Assembly (NCBI GenBank): GCA_020636025.1
Contig: JACJYQ010000008.1
Location: 372,001-436,000, forward strand
Source of the DNA: Lewinellaceae bacterium
GTDB lineage: Bacteria; Bacteroidota; Bacteroidia; Chitinophagales; Saprospiraceae
DNA: 64,000 nt
Direction: 5' to 3'
Part shown: positions 8,458-17,645 of the stretch, in pieces
Position numbering within the stretch: the stretch's first letter is position 1
Layout of the letters: every line of letters begins with the position of its first letter
Made by a program: the position numbers and the translations under genes
The notes under the pieces: generated by a model
What the model was told of the DNA's origin: nothing
Database searches by the model: none
Seen by the model: only the letters and a program-made list of their open reading frames with translations

Positions 8458-9435
8458 ATGGAAACACCGCTCAGGGAAGAAATATTGTCTAGGATAAGGG
8501 AATTGAAAGCTGCAGAGTTCGAGAATGTGGCAGAAATGCTATTTCAATACCAAAAGCTGAACAATCCACTGTATGCATATTACCTGGATTTGCTAGGCGA
8601 AAAACCAATTCGCCCCTTTTTGCCTGTTTCACTCTTCAAATCTCATGTCATTCAAAGTGGAGAGTGGAAGCCTGCAACTTTTTTTGAAAGCAGCGGAACC
8701 ACCGGGCAAATCCCTTCGAGATTGCCAGTGAGAGACATGTCCCTCTACCTTGAAAATGCAAAAAACTGTTTTCACAAATATTACGGCAACCCTGCGGAAT
8801 ACTGTTTTCTGGCCTTGCTACCCAATTACCTGGAAAGAGGCAACTCCTCGTTGGTAGCCATGACAGATCACTTTATCCATATTTCTAAATATGAACAAAG
8901 TGGTTTCTTTCTGGATGAATATTCCAGACTTCATGACACCCTAGACCTTTGTATTTCAAAAGGATACAAAACGATATTGCTTGGCGTAAGCTATGCTTTG
9001 CTCGACTTTGCGGAGCAGTACCCAATGAAACTGGGTGATACGATTGTCATGGAAACCGGGGGCATGAAAGGACGGAGAAAAGAGTTAACCAAAGCGGAAC
9101 TTCACCATCAATTAAAAAAGGCATTTCATGTAGACACTATACACGCAGAATATGGCATGACCGAGCTCTTTTCGCAGGCCTATGCGCAGGGGAACGCTAT
9201 CTTCGCGCCTGGACCAACCATGCGGGTAATCGCTACAGAGCCTAATGACCCATTTTGCCTGGTCCCCTCTGGTAAAACCGGCGTGTTAAACATCATTGAC
9301 CTCGCCAATGTGGATACCATGGCTTTTATTCAAACAGAAGACCTGGGAAGAGTATATGAAGATGGACGCTTTGAAGTAATCGGGCGCCTGGATGCAGCAG
9401 AGTTGAGAGGATGTAATTTAATGGTTAATGGTTAG
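8458..9435 (+). CDS. LuxE/PaaK-family acyl-protein synthetase
   Basis: Member of the acyl-adenylate/acyl-protein thioester ligase family that includes LuxE. The AMP-binding-like signature SSGTTGQIPSR lies near residues 80-90, and later conserved segments include ETGGMKGRR and AEYGMTELFSQAY. In luciferase systems LuxE activates fatty acids for reduction, but homologues in Bacteroidota are free-standing and their substrates are not established. Length 325 is normal. The family's usual C-terminus (RGCNLMV) is followed here by only two more residues, because the stop codon lies inside a 7-bp tandem repeat. Cytoplasmic. Confidence 0.85.
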   Translation: METPLREEILSRIRELKAAEFENVAEMLFQYQKLNNPLYAYYLDLLGEKPIRPFLPVSLFKSHVIQSGEWKPATFFESSGTTGQIPSRLPVRDMSLYLENAKNCFHKYYGNPAEYCFLALLPNYLERGNSSLVAMTDHFIHISKYEQSGFFLDEYSRLHDTLDLCISKGYKTILLGVSYALLDFAEQYPMKLGDTIVMETGGMKGRRKELTKAELHHQLKKAFHVDTIHAEYGMTELFSQAYAQGNAIFAPGPTMRVIATEPNDPFCLVPSGKTGVLNIIDLANVDTMAFIQTEDLGRVYEDGRFEVIGRLDAAELRGCNLMVNG

Positions 9436-9471
9436 TGGTTAATGGTTAGTGGTTAGTGGTTAGTGGTTAGT
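9423..9471. repeat. Heptanucleotide tandem repeat (GGTTARTx7)
   Basis: Seven perfect contiguous units of GGTTAGT or GGTTAAT. The array begins in the last coding codons of the LuxE-like gene, and the TAG stop (9433-9435) is made by the second unit. As the unit is not a multiple of three, loss or gain of units upstream of the stop would change the C-terminal codons. Confidence 0.9.
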
Positions 9472-9545
9472 GATCAGTGTTTAATGAACTATGTAGCTTG
9501 AATAATAAACCTTACATCTGCCCATGGGCTTGGTTCAGATAAGTT

Positions 9546-9614
9546 AACATCTTGTAACTCCGGACTTCAGTCCGGGGAACCAAACATCCTGTAGCCCCGG
9601 ACTTTAGTCCGGGG
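9546..9614. repeat. Two REP-like palindromes in direct repeat
   Basis: Two copies, 37 nt apart, of a roughly 32-nt unit. Each contains the palindrome CCGGACTTyAGTCCGG (9560-9575 and 9597-9612, the second extended to 9595-9614). They resemble REP elements mobilised by IS200-like REP-associated tyrosine transposases; no such transposase is in the window. The 210-nt gap between the LuxE-like gene and hutI is almost entirely repeats. Confidence 0.7.
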
Positions 9615-9645
9615 GGGGGACGCCAAACACCATAACATTCCAACC

Positions 9646-10899
9646 ATGACAAGCAACCCATCCCTTCTAATCAGAAACATCGGTACACTAGTACAAGCAG
9701 AGGTGAGTGATCAGCGCTCCATCGCAAAAGGTGCCGATATGGCTCAATTACCTTTATTGCACAATGCCTGGCTTAGCGCGAAAGACGGCAGAATTACGGG
9801 TTTTGGACCAATGTCAACATGCCCGGATCAGGCTGACAACATCATTGACGCTACGGACAGGATGGTATTCCCTTCCTGGTGCGACTCCCACACGCACATC
9901 GTTTTTGCTACAACAAGGGAAGAGGAATTTGTTGATAGAATAAATGGCCTGTCTTATGAGGAAATCGCCCGACGTGGCGGTGGTATTTTAAACTCTGCTA
10001 AAAAATTACAGGTGTGCCCTGAAGAAGACCTGTATGAATCTGCCTGGGGGCGTTTACAGGAAGTCATTTCTTATGGAACCGGGGCCATCGAGATAAAAAG
10101 TGGTTACGGGCTGAGTTATGAAAGTGAGCTCAAAATGCTTCGGGTTATACGCAGGCTAAAGCAAAATAGTCCAATTCCCATAAAAGCGACCTTTCTGGGA
10201 GCTCATGCCATCCCAATGGAGTACAAAGAAAGGAGAGAGGAATATATTGATTTGGTAATCAACAAAATGCTGCCACAAATTGCCGAGGAAAGCCTGGCCG
10301 ACTACTGTGATGTATTTTGTGACAAAGGCTTTTTTACGCCTGAAGAAACTAATCGGATACTGAAGGCTGGTTGGAAGCATGGGCTCAAGCCTAAGATCCA
10401 TGCCAATGAATTGGGTATAACAGGAGGCATTCAGGTTGGGGTTGCCAATAACGCCATTTCAGTAGACCATCTTGAACATACAGGTGAAGAAGAGATCAAC
10501 GTGCTTCAGAACAGCAATACCATGCCTACCCTATTGCCAAACTGTTCGTTTTTTCTCGGCATCCCTTACGGAAATGCCAGAAAAATGATCGAAGCCGGGC
10601 TCCCCGTCACACTTGCTACAGATTACAATCCGGGTTCTGCGCCCTCCGGAAACATGCCATTTGTCGTATCCCTGGCTTGCATAAAAATGAGGATGACACC
10701 GGAGGAAGCCATCAATGCTGCCACCCTCAATGGGGCCAGGGCTATGGAGTTGGAGCATGAGTTAGGGACAATTGCTGTCGGGAAAATGGCAAATTTGTTT
10801 ATTTCCAAACCTATGAAAAACGTAGGGCTTCTTCCATACAGCTTTGGCACCAAGCTTGTGGAAACGGTGGTGCTGAACGGGGTGGCGGTATCAAAGTGA
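9646..10899 (+). CDS. hutI: Imidazolonepropionase
   Basis: Metal-dependent amidohydrolase that opens the imidazolone ring to N-formimino-L-glutamate, the third step of histidine degradation. The HxH metal motif is H82/H84 (DSHTHIVF). Further amidohydrolase motifs are the HANELG histidine near 253 and the TDYNPGSAPS segment near 327, which is characteristic of HutI. Length 417 is normal. No other hut gene is in the window, so the pathway is dispersed here. Cytoplasmic. Confidence 0.95.
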   Translation: MTSNPSLLIRNIGTLVQAEVSDQRSIAKGADMAQLPLLHNAWLSAKDGRITGFGPMSTCPDQADNIIDATDRMVFPSWCDSHTHIVFATTREEEFVDRINGLSYEEIARRGGGILNSAKKLQVCPEEDLYESAWGRLQEVISYGTGAIEIKSGYGLSYESELKMLRVIRRLKQNSPIPIKATFLGAHAIPMEYKERREEYIDLVINKMLPQIAEESLADYCDVFCDKGFFTPEETNRILKAGWKHGLKPKIHANELGITGGIQVGVANNAISVDHLEHTGEEEINVLQNSNTMPTLLPNCSFFLGIPYGNARKMIEAGLPVTLATDYNPGSAPSGNMPFVVSLACIKMRMTPEEAINAATLNGARAMELEHELGTIAVGKMANLFISKPMKNVGLLPYSFGTKLVETVVLNGVAVSK

Positions 10900-11019
10900 T
10901 TTTTTGTGGCAATAAAGGCTACAAGTTCATCGTTCAGGGGCGGCCGCAATTGGCTTTCACACTAGTTAAAATGCCACTTTTGTCACCCCTAAAATAGCCC
11001 AATACCGGGGTTAATTTTC

Positions 11020-11027
11020 TAATTTTG
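11020..11027 (+). promoter_or_regulatory. Candidate -7 promoter box (TAATTTTG)
   Basis: Best match to TAnnTTTG in the 269-nt gap between hutI and the giant adhesin gene; it would give a leader of about 135 nt. No convincing -33 element. Confidence 0.35.
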
Positions 11028-11168
11028 CGGCCGTTGTGCCCAAACCTGACCTAAAATGTTAAATGTGTCAATCAGGGGCAACAGTCATTAAACAAACTGT
11101 ATCTGACGCTCAATTGAGGATTTCCTCCTAAATCAATCTATCCACAACCATTGTTAAATTCTACTCTA

Positions 11169-14100
11169 ATGCAAAGACTCTTAATCCCGCTCTTCGTATT
11201 TGTTGCTTTTTGCATGCCGGCAGTTCTGCTCGCCCAGATTCCGCAGGAAATATCGGTTCCACCAGGACCATTTAAATACCCAAAAGAACAAGCTGTTTCA
11301 TCACCGGATATGATGTGTAATAATGCCGGCACATACACCTATGTCCAGTTTTTTGGAAATAGCAATGACACGAGCTTGCCGCAAATATTTTTATGTGCAA
11401 ATGACTCATTCCAACTAAGATTCAATGGAGATGCCGACCTGAGCGGTGATCCACAACCTGGCACACCTCCCGGTCTTGCCTTTGGCTTCTATGAGTGTCC
11501 ACCAACCATCATGGGTGATAATCTTCAGGCAATTGGTGCTATTCCAGGTCCCGGAGATCCTTGTGTGCTTAATGTGCCACCTTCAGCCAATGGTTTATAT
11601 ATCACTCCAGGAACAGGTATCAATGGCACCACTTCGTTTTTTAACAGTGGTTCTTTAATATCAACATTTGGTCTTGGACAACCAGTGTCCATTTTTTACG
11701 CACCCATTACCCTTGACGAAATTATTCCCCCGGCAGGATTTGAATCTGCAGTAGTAGGTTCTCCTCCCGGCCCTTGTGTAAACGTAAATATCAGCCAGGC
11801 TTTTGAAGTTATTTACCTCAACCCTATTACCCAACAGGGTATTGTGAACAATTACTTTGGCAATGATTGCCTTGGCAAGTTCAATATTCGTGGCGGATAC
11901 CCGGAATATGACGGTGCCGGCATTTATACCATCAACATTTACCTGACATCTAATCCAAGTGTAAAGGCGGTTATTCATACGCCTAAATCACAGATGTTCC
12001 ACAACGCACCGATCATTTTCTCAGTTACACAGGCTGGTAACTACACCATTGAAGTTGAGGATGGAAAGAGCTGTCCAGGCGTTTTCACCATGGATATGGC
12101 CAGCTGCGTTTCAGCTGACAATATTGTGCTTAACTTCCCGGATACCATCGTCTCTCCAGGTGCTACGAATTTCTGTGTGCCGCTCACGGTTGAAAACTTT
12201 GATATCACATCCGGGCAGTTCTCTATAAACTGGGATCCAAGTGTACTTCAGTTTACCAGCCTCGATCAGGTGAACCCTGTTTTGGCTCCTCCACCAAATG
12301 ATTTTATCAACCTGAACATTTCCAATACATCCTTGGGAGAACTGGGATTGGTAGTTTTTGACAATGTTACAGTAGGCAATGTACTTAGTATTCCAGATGG
12401 AGAGGCAGCCTTTAATGTTTGCTTTAACGTCGTTGGAAGCCTTGGCCAATGCTCCGGGCTGACCATTGCCAACAGTCCTACCGGCATCGGTTTTGAAGAC
12501 GCCGTTGGTCAACCTCTTGCCCTGACTTCAGATACTGGCAGCGTATGTGTCGGATTTATGCCGCTATCATTCACAGCAGAAGTAATTGATACGACCTGCC
12601 TCGGATTGGCTACTTTAAAAGTTACTGCCTTCGGAGGTGACGTGAATAGCCAGTATCAGGTGATTGTTGAGGATTTAACTTCAGGCGTAACCTACAACGG
12701 TAACATAATTGGCGCCGGCAGCATGATCACTTTTGTCGACATTTTGGGCAATTTCAATAACCTGTCCACGATGTACAGCATTTGTGTGACAGACAGCAAT
12801 GGTATTGGTACAACAGTTTGTGATACTATAACTGTTTTGATTGAAACATTAGGTGCTCAAATCGATTTCATACAGCAACCCACTTGTAATGGATTTGGCG
12901 ATGGTATTGTAGACGCCGTTGTCCTTTTCGGTGGATTGCCGGTGGCTAACCCGGGCGCCAACTACACATACCAGTGGACTTCAACGGCTGGTGGCTTGGT
13001 TGACCCAACGGTGAAATTCCAGGATGGAACCGTGAATAATGATATAAGAGCAGCCAGCTATACGCTGGTCGTCACCGATCTAAATACGATGTGTTCGGCA
13101 TCTGCTTCGGGCTCTCTAGGGCAACCGACCAGAATCAATGACCTGAACATTGTAATGACCCAGGCATCTTGTTCCGGTGTTGCAAACGGCATGATCGAAT
13201 ATGAAGTAACCGGAGGCACGCCATTCCCGGGCAACCAGTATCAGTTTGCCTGGTCAGATGTAAATGGACCAGTTGGCGCTCCCGGACAAAACAACCCGAT
13301 TGTCATCAATAACCTGGCAGCAGGAACCTACACAGTGACCCTCACAGATGCCAATGGCTGTACAGCCATTGACAGTGTTGCTGTAACCGACAATCGTGTT
13401 GTTGATCTGACTGAAGGACAAATTCAAAATGTTTCCTGTTTCGGTCTTAGTGACGGTGTTGCCTCAGTTACCGTAACTGAATCAATTATTTCCGGACATT
13501 CATACCAGTTTACATGGAATCCAGCTATTGGTTCCCTGGTGAATACCAACTTGTCTTCCGTAAATAGTGGCCTGCCTGCAGATACTTTTTTTGTAACAGC
13601 CGTCGATCAGATTGATGGATGTATGGATACCATTTCTGTAGTTGTAACTCAACCTACACTTTTGGTTCTTGACACCTTAGACGTTCAAGGCCCTGGTTGC
13701 GGCGCACCAAATAGTGGTACAATCAACATGTTTGCCCAGGGTGGCACTGGTGGACCAAACTATTCATACCTATGGTCTGATGGCACTACAGGTTGCTGCA
13801 GAGGTGGCTTACCAGTCGGTATGTATGCAGTAACAGTTACGGATGCAAACGGTTGTCAGGACTCCTCAATGATTGAACTATTTCCACCGATTCCTCCGCC
13901 GGTTAATATAACTGTTACTCCAGAAAAGTGTGGTGATGATGGTGTATTGATTGTTGTTTCTCCAGGAGCCGTCACCTTCAATTGGGAAGCAGTTCCTAGC
14001 ACAGGACAATTGAGTGCAACAGATACTCTATCCAATCTATCCGGAGGCACCTACGCGGTTACCGTTACAGATGGCTTAGGATGTACAGGTGTAGGCAATA

Positions 14101-15890
14101 TCACCTTATTGGACGTAGTTCCGCTTAATATAATCGATACCTCCTTTGTGGAACCTCTCTGCTACGGAGACGACAATGGTATTGTCGGTATTGTGGTACA
14201 AGACGGTCAGCCACCGTATGTCAACTATGAATGGACCCCAGGGCCATCCGTAAACGGTCCAACTCTGTTTGGTCTGACTGCCGGTGATTACACAGTTACC
14301 GTAACGGACAACGTTGGTTGCACCCTTACCGGGACCTTTACCCTGAATCAGCCTCCTGAGATCGTCAACAACCTGTCTGGCATTACAGACGTATCCTGTT
14401 TTGGCATTTGTGATGGTACGGCCACGGTGATGGCAGAATACGCTACTTCGCCCAACCCTACACCAGGCAACTTTGTGTATTTGTGGAGCGATGGTAACAG
14501 CGTAGACTCTATGCGTACCGACTTATGTTCAGGCATGTACATCATTACCAGCGCAGATAATAATAGCTGTGGTGACACAGACACGCTCTTTATTGGGTCA
14601 CCACCTGAAGTTTGCGGTACTTATAACGCTACCCAAACAAGCTGCTTTGGTGTTGCCGATGGCTCAGCCACCATTATGGGTTGCGGAGGCAATGGCGGTC
14701 CATACACTTACGTTTGGAGCGATCCGGGTGGTACGACTGGCCCAACAGCCAATAACTTGCTGGCCGGAGAATACGTGGTAACCGTTACGGATGCCAATGG
14801 TTGTACCAGCGTGGTGGATTCGGTATTTGTGACTGAACCGGCTGAAATTGTTGTTACCCAGGATGATAATAACACGACACAACCTCATTGTTTTGGTGAT
14901 TCCGAGGGTGCCATTGCGGTGCTTGTAAACGGTGGCAATACCGGGCAGTTTACCTATGAATGGTTCGACGACATGGGTTCTATCGGTACTACTGTGGACG
15001 TGGCTGAATTTGTTGAAATCCCTGCTGGATTCTATTCGGTAATTGTAACAGACCCTCAAGGCTGTACGGGTACATTAATGGATATCATGTTGCAAGACCC
15101 GCCCCCTGTATTGGGAGCCTATCAACAACCGGAAGCACTCACCTGCTACGGTGACGTTACTACGCTGAATATCGAGAGTATATCAGGTGGTTCAGGCGGT
15201 CCTTACCAGTTTAGTCTGGATTATGGAGCACTGCTTGATATCAATTTCCCGGTAACCTTAACAGGTGGCCAGCACGTAATTACTTATTTCGATGTTGAAG
15301 GTTGTTTCTATGAAGACACCATCAATGTGATTGAACCTGCTCCATTTGAGGTTAGCTTTAATTCTCCTATCATTGAAATTGAACTCGGAGATACTTTGAC
15401 GCAATTAAAACCACTTATTAGCGGATCAGCTGTAGCTTCCTTTATGTGGACACCAGCTGAGTTGCTAACCAACCCGGACAGCATCAACCCATACATCCAT
15501 ACCTTCGATTCCCAGTTATATACCCTTACCGTGGAAGATGATAACGGATGTTCAGCTACAGGCTCAATTCAGGTAAATGTGGATCCAAACCGGAATGTTT
15601 ATGTGCCTAACGTATTCAAACCAGGAATTGGCGGTCTGAATGATCACTTTAATGTGTACGTAGGCCGTGGTGTCGACATTGTAAACTACATGAGGGTCTA
15701 CGATCGCTGGGGTGAGCTTGTGTATTCAAGAGACAAATTCCTGCCTGAGAACGACAACACAGGTGATGGCTGGGATGGTAAATTCCGTGGCGATTTTGTT
15801 GATCCTGCCGTATTCGTATACATCATCGAGGTAAAATTCCTGGATGGCCGAGTGCTACTCTATCGTGGAGATGTAACGGTAGTGAGGTAG
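11169..15890 (+). CDS. Giant SprB-repeat surface protein with type B T9SS tail
   Basis: Secreted or surface-anchored adhesin-like protein of about 1570 residues. A signal peptide ends near LLAQ. Following an N-terminal region is a segment (about 315-460) that looks like a cohesin-type beta-sandwich (VPLTVENFDITSGQF...). The middle has about ten SprB-type repeats recognisable by SCFG-x-x-DG and YTVTVTDANGC cores. The last 90 residues (VYVPNVFKPGIGGLND to the end) form the gliding-motility-associated C-terminal domain, the sorting signal of type B type IX secretion substrates. I chose the ATG at 11169, where the signal peptide begins, over the TTG at 11151. SprB family members act in gliding or adhesion; its exact role is inference. 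Confidence 0.9.
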   Translation: MQRLLIPLFVFVAFCMPAVLLAQIPQEISVPPGPFKYPKEQAVSSPDMMCNNAGTYTYVQFFGNSNDTSLPQIFLCANDSFQLRFNGDADLSGDPQPGTPPGLAFGFYECPPTIMGDNLQAIGAIPGPGDPCVLNVPPSANGLYITPGTGINGTTSFFNSGSLISTFGLGQPVSIFYAPITLDEIIPPAGFESAVVGSPPGPCVNVNISQAFEVIYLNPITQQGIVNNYFGNDCLGKFNIRGGYPEYDGAGIYTINIYLTSNPSVKAVIHTPKSQMFHNAPIIFSVTQAGNYTIEVEDGKSCPGVFTMDMASCVSADNIVLNFPDTIVSPGATNFCVPLTVENFDITSGQFSINWDPSVLQFTSLDQVNPVLAPPPNDFINLNISNTSLGELGLVVFDNVTVGNVLSIPDGEAAFNVCFNVVGSLGQCSGLTIANSPTGIGFEDAVGQPLALTSDTGSVCVGFMPLSFTAEVIDTTCLGLATLKVTAFGGDVNSQYQVIVEDLTSGVTYNGNIIGAGSMITFVDILGNFNNLSTMYSICVTDSNGIGTTVCDTITVLIETLGAQIDFIQQPTCNGFGDGIVDAVVLFGGLPVANPGANYTYQWTSTAGGLVDPTVKFQDGTVNNDIRAASYTLVVTDLNTMCSASASGSLGQPTRINDLNIVMTQASCSGVANGMIEYEVTGGTPFPGNQYQFAWSDVNGPVGAPGQNNPIVINNLAAGTYTVTLTDANGCTAIDSVAVTDNRVVDLTEGQIQNVSCFGLSDGVASVTVTESIISGHSYQFTWNPAIGSLVNTNLSSVNSGLPADTFFVTAVDQIDGCMDTISVVVTQPTLLVLDTLDVQGPGCGAPNSGTINMFAQGGTGGPNYSYLWSDGTTGCCRGGLPVGMYAVTVTDANGCQDSSMIELFPPIPPPVNITVTPEKCGDDGVLIVVSPGAVTFNWEAVPSTGQLSATDTLSNLSGGTYAVTVTDGLGCTGVGNITLLDVVPLNIIDTSFVEPLCYGDDNGIVGIVVQDGQPPYVNYEWTPGPSVNGPTLFGLTAGDYTVTVTDNVGCTLTGTFTLNQPPEIVNNLSGITDVSCFGICDGTATVMAEYATSPNPTPGNFVYLWSDGNSVDSMRTDLCSGMYIITSADNNSCGDTDTLFIGSPPEVCGTYNATQTSCFGVADGSATIMGCGGNGGPYTYVWSDPGGTTGPTANNLLAGEYVVTVTDANGCTSVVDSVFVTEPAEIVVTQDDNNTTQPHCFGDSEGAIAVLVNGGNTGQFTYEWFDDMGSIGTTVDVAEFVEIPAGFYSVIVTDPQGCTGTLMDIMLQDPPPVLGAYQQPEALTCYGDVTTLNIESISGGSGGPYQFSLDYGALLDINFPVTLTGGQHVITYFDVEGCFYEDTINVIEPAPFEVSFNSPIIEIELGDTLTQLKPLISGSAVASFMWTPAELLTNPDSINPYIHTFDSQLYTLTVEDDNGCSATGSIQVNVDPNRNVYVPNVFKPGIGGLNDHFNVYVGRGVDIVNYMRVYDRWGELVYSRDKFLPENDNTGDGWDGKFRGDFVDPAVFVYIIEVKFLDGRVLLYRGDVTVVR

Positions 15891-15919
15891 TGTTGAGTGT
15901 TGAGTGTTGAGTGCGGAGT
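15891..15919. repeat. Heptanucleotide tandem repeat after the adhesin stop codon
   Basis: Four units of TTGAGTG/CGGAGTG starting immediately after the TAG stop at 15888-15890. A related array in inverted orientation lies at 16264-16318. Confidence 0.8.
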
Positions 15920-15942
15920 GTTTTCTGCTCGTTGTTTATACA

Positions 15943-16237
15943 AAACATGAGTCATCCCGAATTTTCCGCTTAATGGAAGGTTCGGGATGTTTTTTCGCCG
16001 CGCTTGTGTCTTTTTTGACCAAGCGCAACATTAGGTGAGGTGCTAAGCATATTATGTGAAGCCAAATTAGGCTTAATTGGCAAGGGTATTATTGATTTCA
16101 TTGTCATGGCTACTCACGTAACATGCGCTTGGTCAAAAAAGACACAAGCGCGGCAGGAAATGTACCTGATAAATTGTGCAGGTCAGAACAAAATCCCGAA
16201 TTTTAATTGCGTTCAAAATTCGGGATGACTCATGTTT
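15943..16237. repeat. 295-bp nested inverted-repeat element
   Basis: The outer arms (15943-15965 and 16215-16237) are 23-bp perfect inverted repeats; the inner arms (15998-16026 and 16125-16153) are 29-bp perfect inverted repeats. Each outer arm also forms its own small hairpin with a nearby CCCGAA/TTCGGG pair. No credible gene lies inside. It fills most of the 433-nt gap between two convergent genes. It resembles a non-autonomous palindromic element (MITE-like) or a very large bidirectional terminator. Confidence 0.85.
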
Positions 16238-16263
16238 AATTTTAATCTCCTGAAAAGTCAAAA

Positions 16264-16318
16264 ACACTCCGCATTCCGCACTCCGCATTCAACACTCCGC
16301 ACTCCGCATTCCGCACTT
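16264..16318. repeat. Heptanucleotide repeat array (CACTCCG/CATTCCG/CATTCAA)
   Basis: About eight contiguous 7-bp units ending five bases before the stop codon of the minus-strand gene at 16324. The units are the reverse complement of those after the adhesin stop, so the two arrays bracket the palindromic element symmetrically. Confidence 0.8.
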
Positions 16319-16323
16319 AACAA

Positions 16324-16935
16324 TTATCTCATCTTCGGCTGTCTGCGTTTGCTGCCCTGGCGAAAACCTTTTCCGCCGGTCATGGCCATCATGGAAGGAT
16401 TCATGCCTTGTCCGGCTTGTTTCATTTGTTTTTCTACTTCTTTTATCTGCTCTTTGAGCATTGGCTCCGTAACCTTCAGCTTTTTGAGTTCTGATAAATG
16501 GTTGCTGGCTGCCTTAATGTTATTTTTCCCAGCCGATATCATGACCATTTGCAACAAGGCTGCGGCTCTTTCATTATCCGTTGGCAAACCTGAATCAAGC
16601 GATTTCTTGATCCATACTTCAGCTGTGGCAAAATCGCGCTTCTGCATGGCAATAGCTCCCTGGGTCATGAAATACACGCCTTTATATCCTACAAGCAAAA
16701 TACGGGGGAAGTAAGTCATTTTAAGTCTGGCTTCTGCCTCTTCCAGTTTTTGCTGGCTCAATAGCTGGTTTGTAGACAATATGGTACCCAGCATTAAATA
16801 ACCGGCGAGCATGATAACACCAACCAGCAAAAATGGGAAGCCATACCAAAACCCATACATTGACCACAATATGGCGCCACCCAATATACCGACAACAATC
16901 AGTGCGAATCGAAGATAAATGTTAATTGTAAACAT
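16324..16935 (-). CDS. Membrane protein with C-terminal TPR-like helices, unknown
   Basis: Two transmembrane helices (about 8-24 and 29-52) are followed by a soluble helical region (about 60-170) with TPR-like spacing of alanine and aromatic residues. A strongly basic, glycine-rich tail ends in RRQPKMR. No catalytic motif is visible. It may be an inner-membrane scaffold facing the cytoplasm. It has a good promoter box 25-32 nt upstream and appears monocistronic. Family not recognised. Confidence 0.75.
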   Translation of the reverse strand: MFTINIYLRFALIVVGILGGAILWSMYGFWYGFPFLLVGVIMLAGYLMLGTILSTNQLLSQQKLEEAEARLKMTYFPRILLVGYKGVYFMTQGAIAMQKRDFATAEVWIKKSLDSGLPTDNERAAALLQMVMISAGKNNIKAASNHLSELKKLKVTEPMLKEQIKEVEKQMKQAGQGMNPSMMAMTGGKGFRQGSKRRQPKMR

Positions 16936-16959
16936 GAAATTGGTTTAGTAAATGAGCCG

Positions 16960-16967
16960 CAAAAGTA
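16960..16967 (-). promoter_or_regulatory. Candidate -7 promoter box (TACTTTTG)
   Basis: Minus-strand TACTTTTG followed by C, 25-32 nt before the start at 16935. Confidence 0.5.
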
Positions 16968-17155
16968 CTGGTCAATGACGACTATTGTATTGACGAATTA
17001 CATTGAATACAATTTTCCAGCTTTCCAAAAATGAAAATAACTTGCTAAAACACAGGGAATCAATAGTATATGGTAAAATTACCCGAAAGTCAGAATCTGT
17101 AAATTCCAAATAACTTTACCAGACACGCCCTAGTCTTTCAGTTACAGACAGAGGT

Positions 17156-17596
17156 TCAAAGCTTCTCAAATACGAGTTCCTGATCTGCCTTTTCCAATGG
17201 GCTAATAGACAGCGAATCCAACGTGCAATGACTTACCAAATAGCACTTTATGCCTTCCTGGCTGACTTCTGAAAAGCACCAGCCCTCCTTTGGAAGACTT
17301 TCGGCCGATGCACAATTTACTGATTCACAGGATCCATCTATTTCTATTTTTGATTCAGAAACAAGTGTTTTGTTATGTAACCAGCGAATTTTAGTGTCGA
17401 GAACTTCCAATACCAAGGTGGAATCGGGGCGGTTTTGCCAGCGCCCCTGAAGTATTCTCAGCAAATCAGCTCCATCCGGACCGGTAGATTGAAATATTTC
17501 CGGGTTTTCATTATTCGTCTCTGCAGGTTCATTTACACGGTTGCCACAGGCCTGGAGAATCACCAGGCTGGATAGCAGCACAAATAGTCTGGGCAT
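17156..17596 (-). CDS. Small lipoprotein, unknown function
   Basis: A 146-residue lipoprotein: the hydrophobic signal after MPRLF ends at the lipobox LQACG. The mature part has four to six cysteines and a beta-rich segment beginning LQGRWQNRPDSTL, reminiscent of small lipocalin-like envelope lipoproteins; this resemblance is weak. The open frame extends upstream to 17668 and would overlap the preceding gene, but the signal peptide fixes the start at 17596. It is the third gene of a probable operon with the next lipoprotein and the TonB receptor. Confidence 0.7.
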   Translation of the reverse strand: MPRLFVLLSSLVILQACGNRVNEPAETNNENPEIFQSTGPDGADLLRILQGRWQNRPDSTLVLEVLDTKIRWLHNKTLVSESKIEIDGSCESVNCASAESLPKEGWCFSEVSQEGIKCYLVSHCTLDSLSISPLEKADQELVFEKL

Positions 17597-17645
17597 AAAT
17601 TCTGGGTTTATAATACCTAATTTGAAATTGGCATTGGGAGCTCCG

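Noticed and set aside
9423..9471. CRISPR-like array
   Set aside because: The units are contiguous 7-mers without spacers, and no cas gene is present.
16232..16714. 160-codon plus-strand frame
   Set aside because: It starts in the heptamer repeats and runs antisense to the TPR-like membrane gene, with low-complexity sequence at the start.
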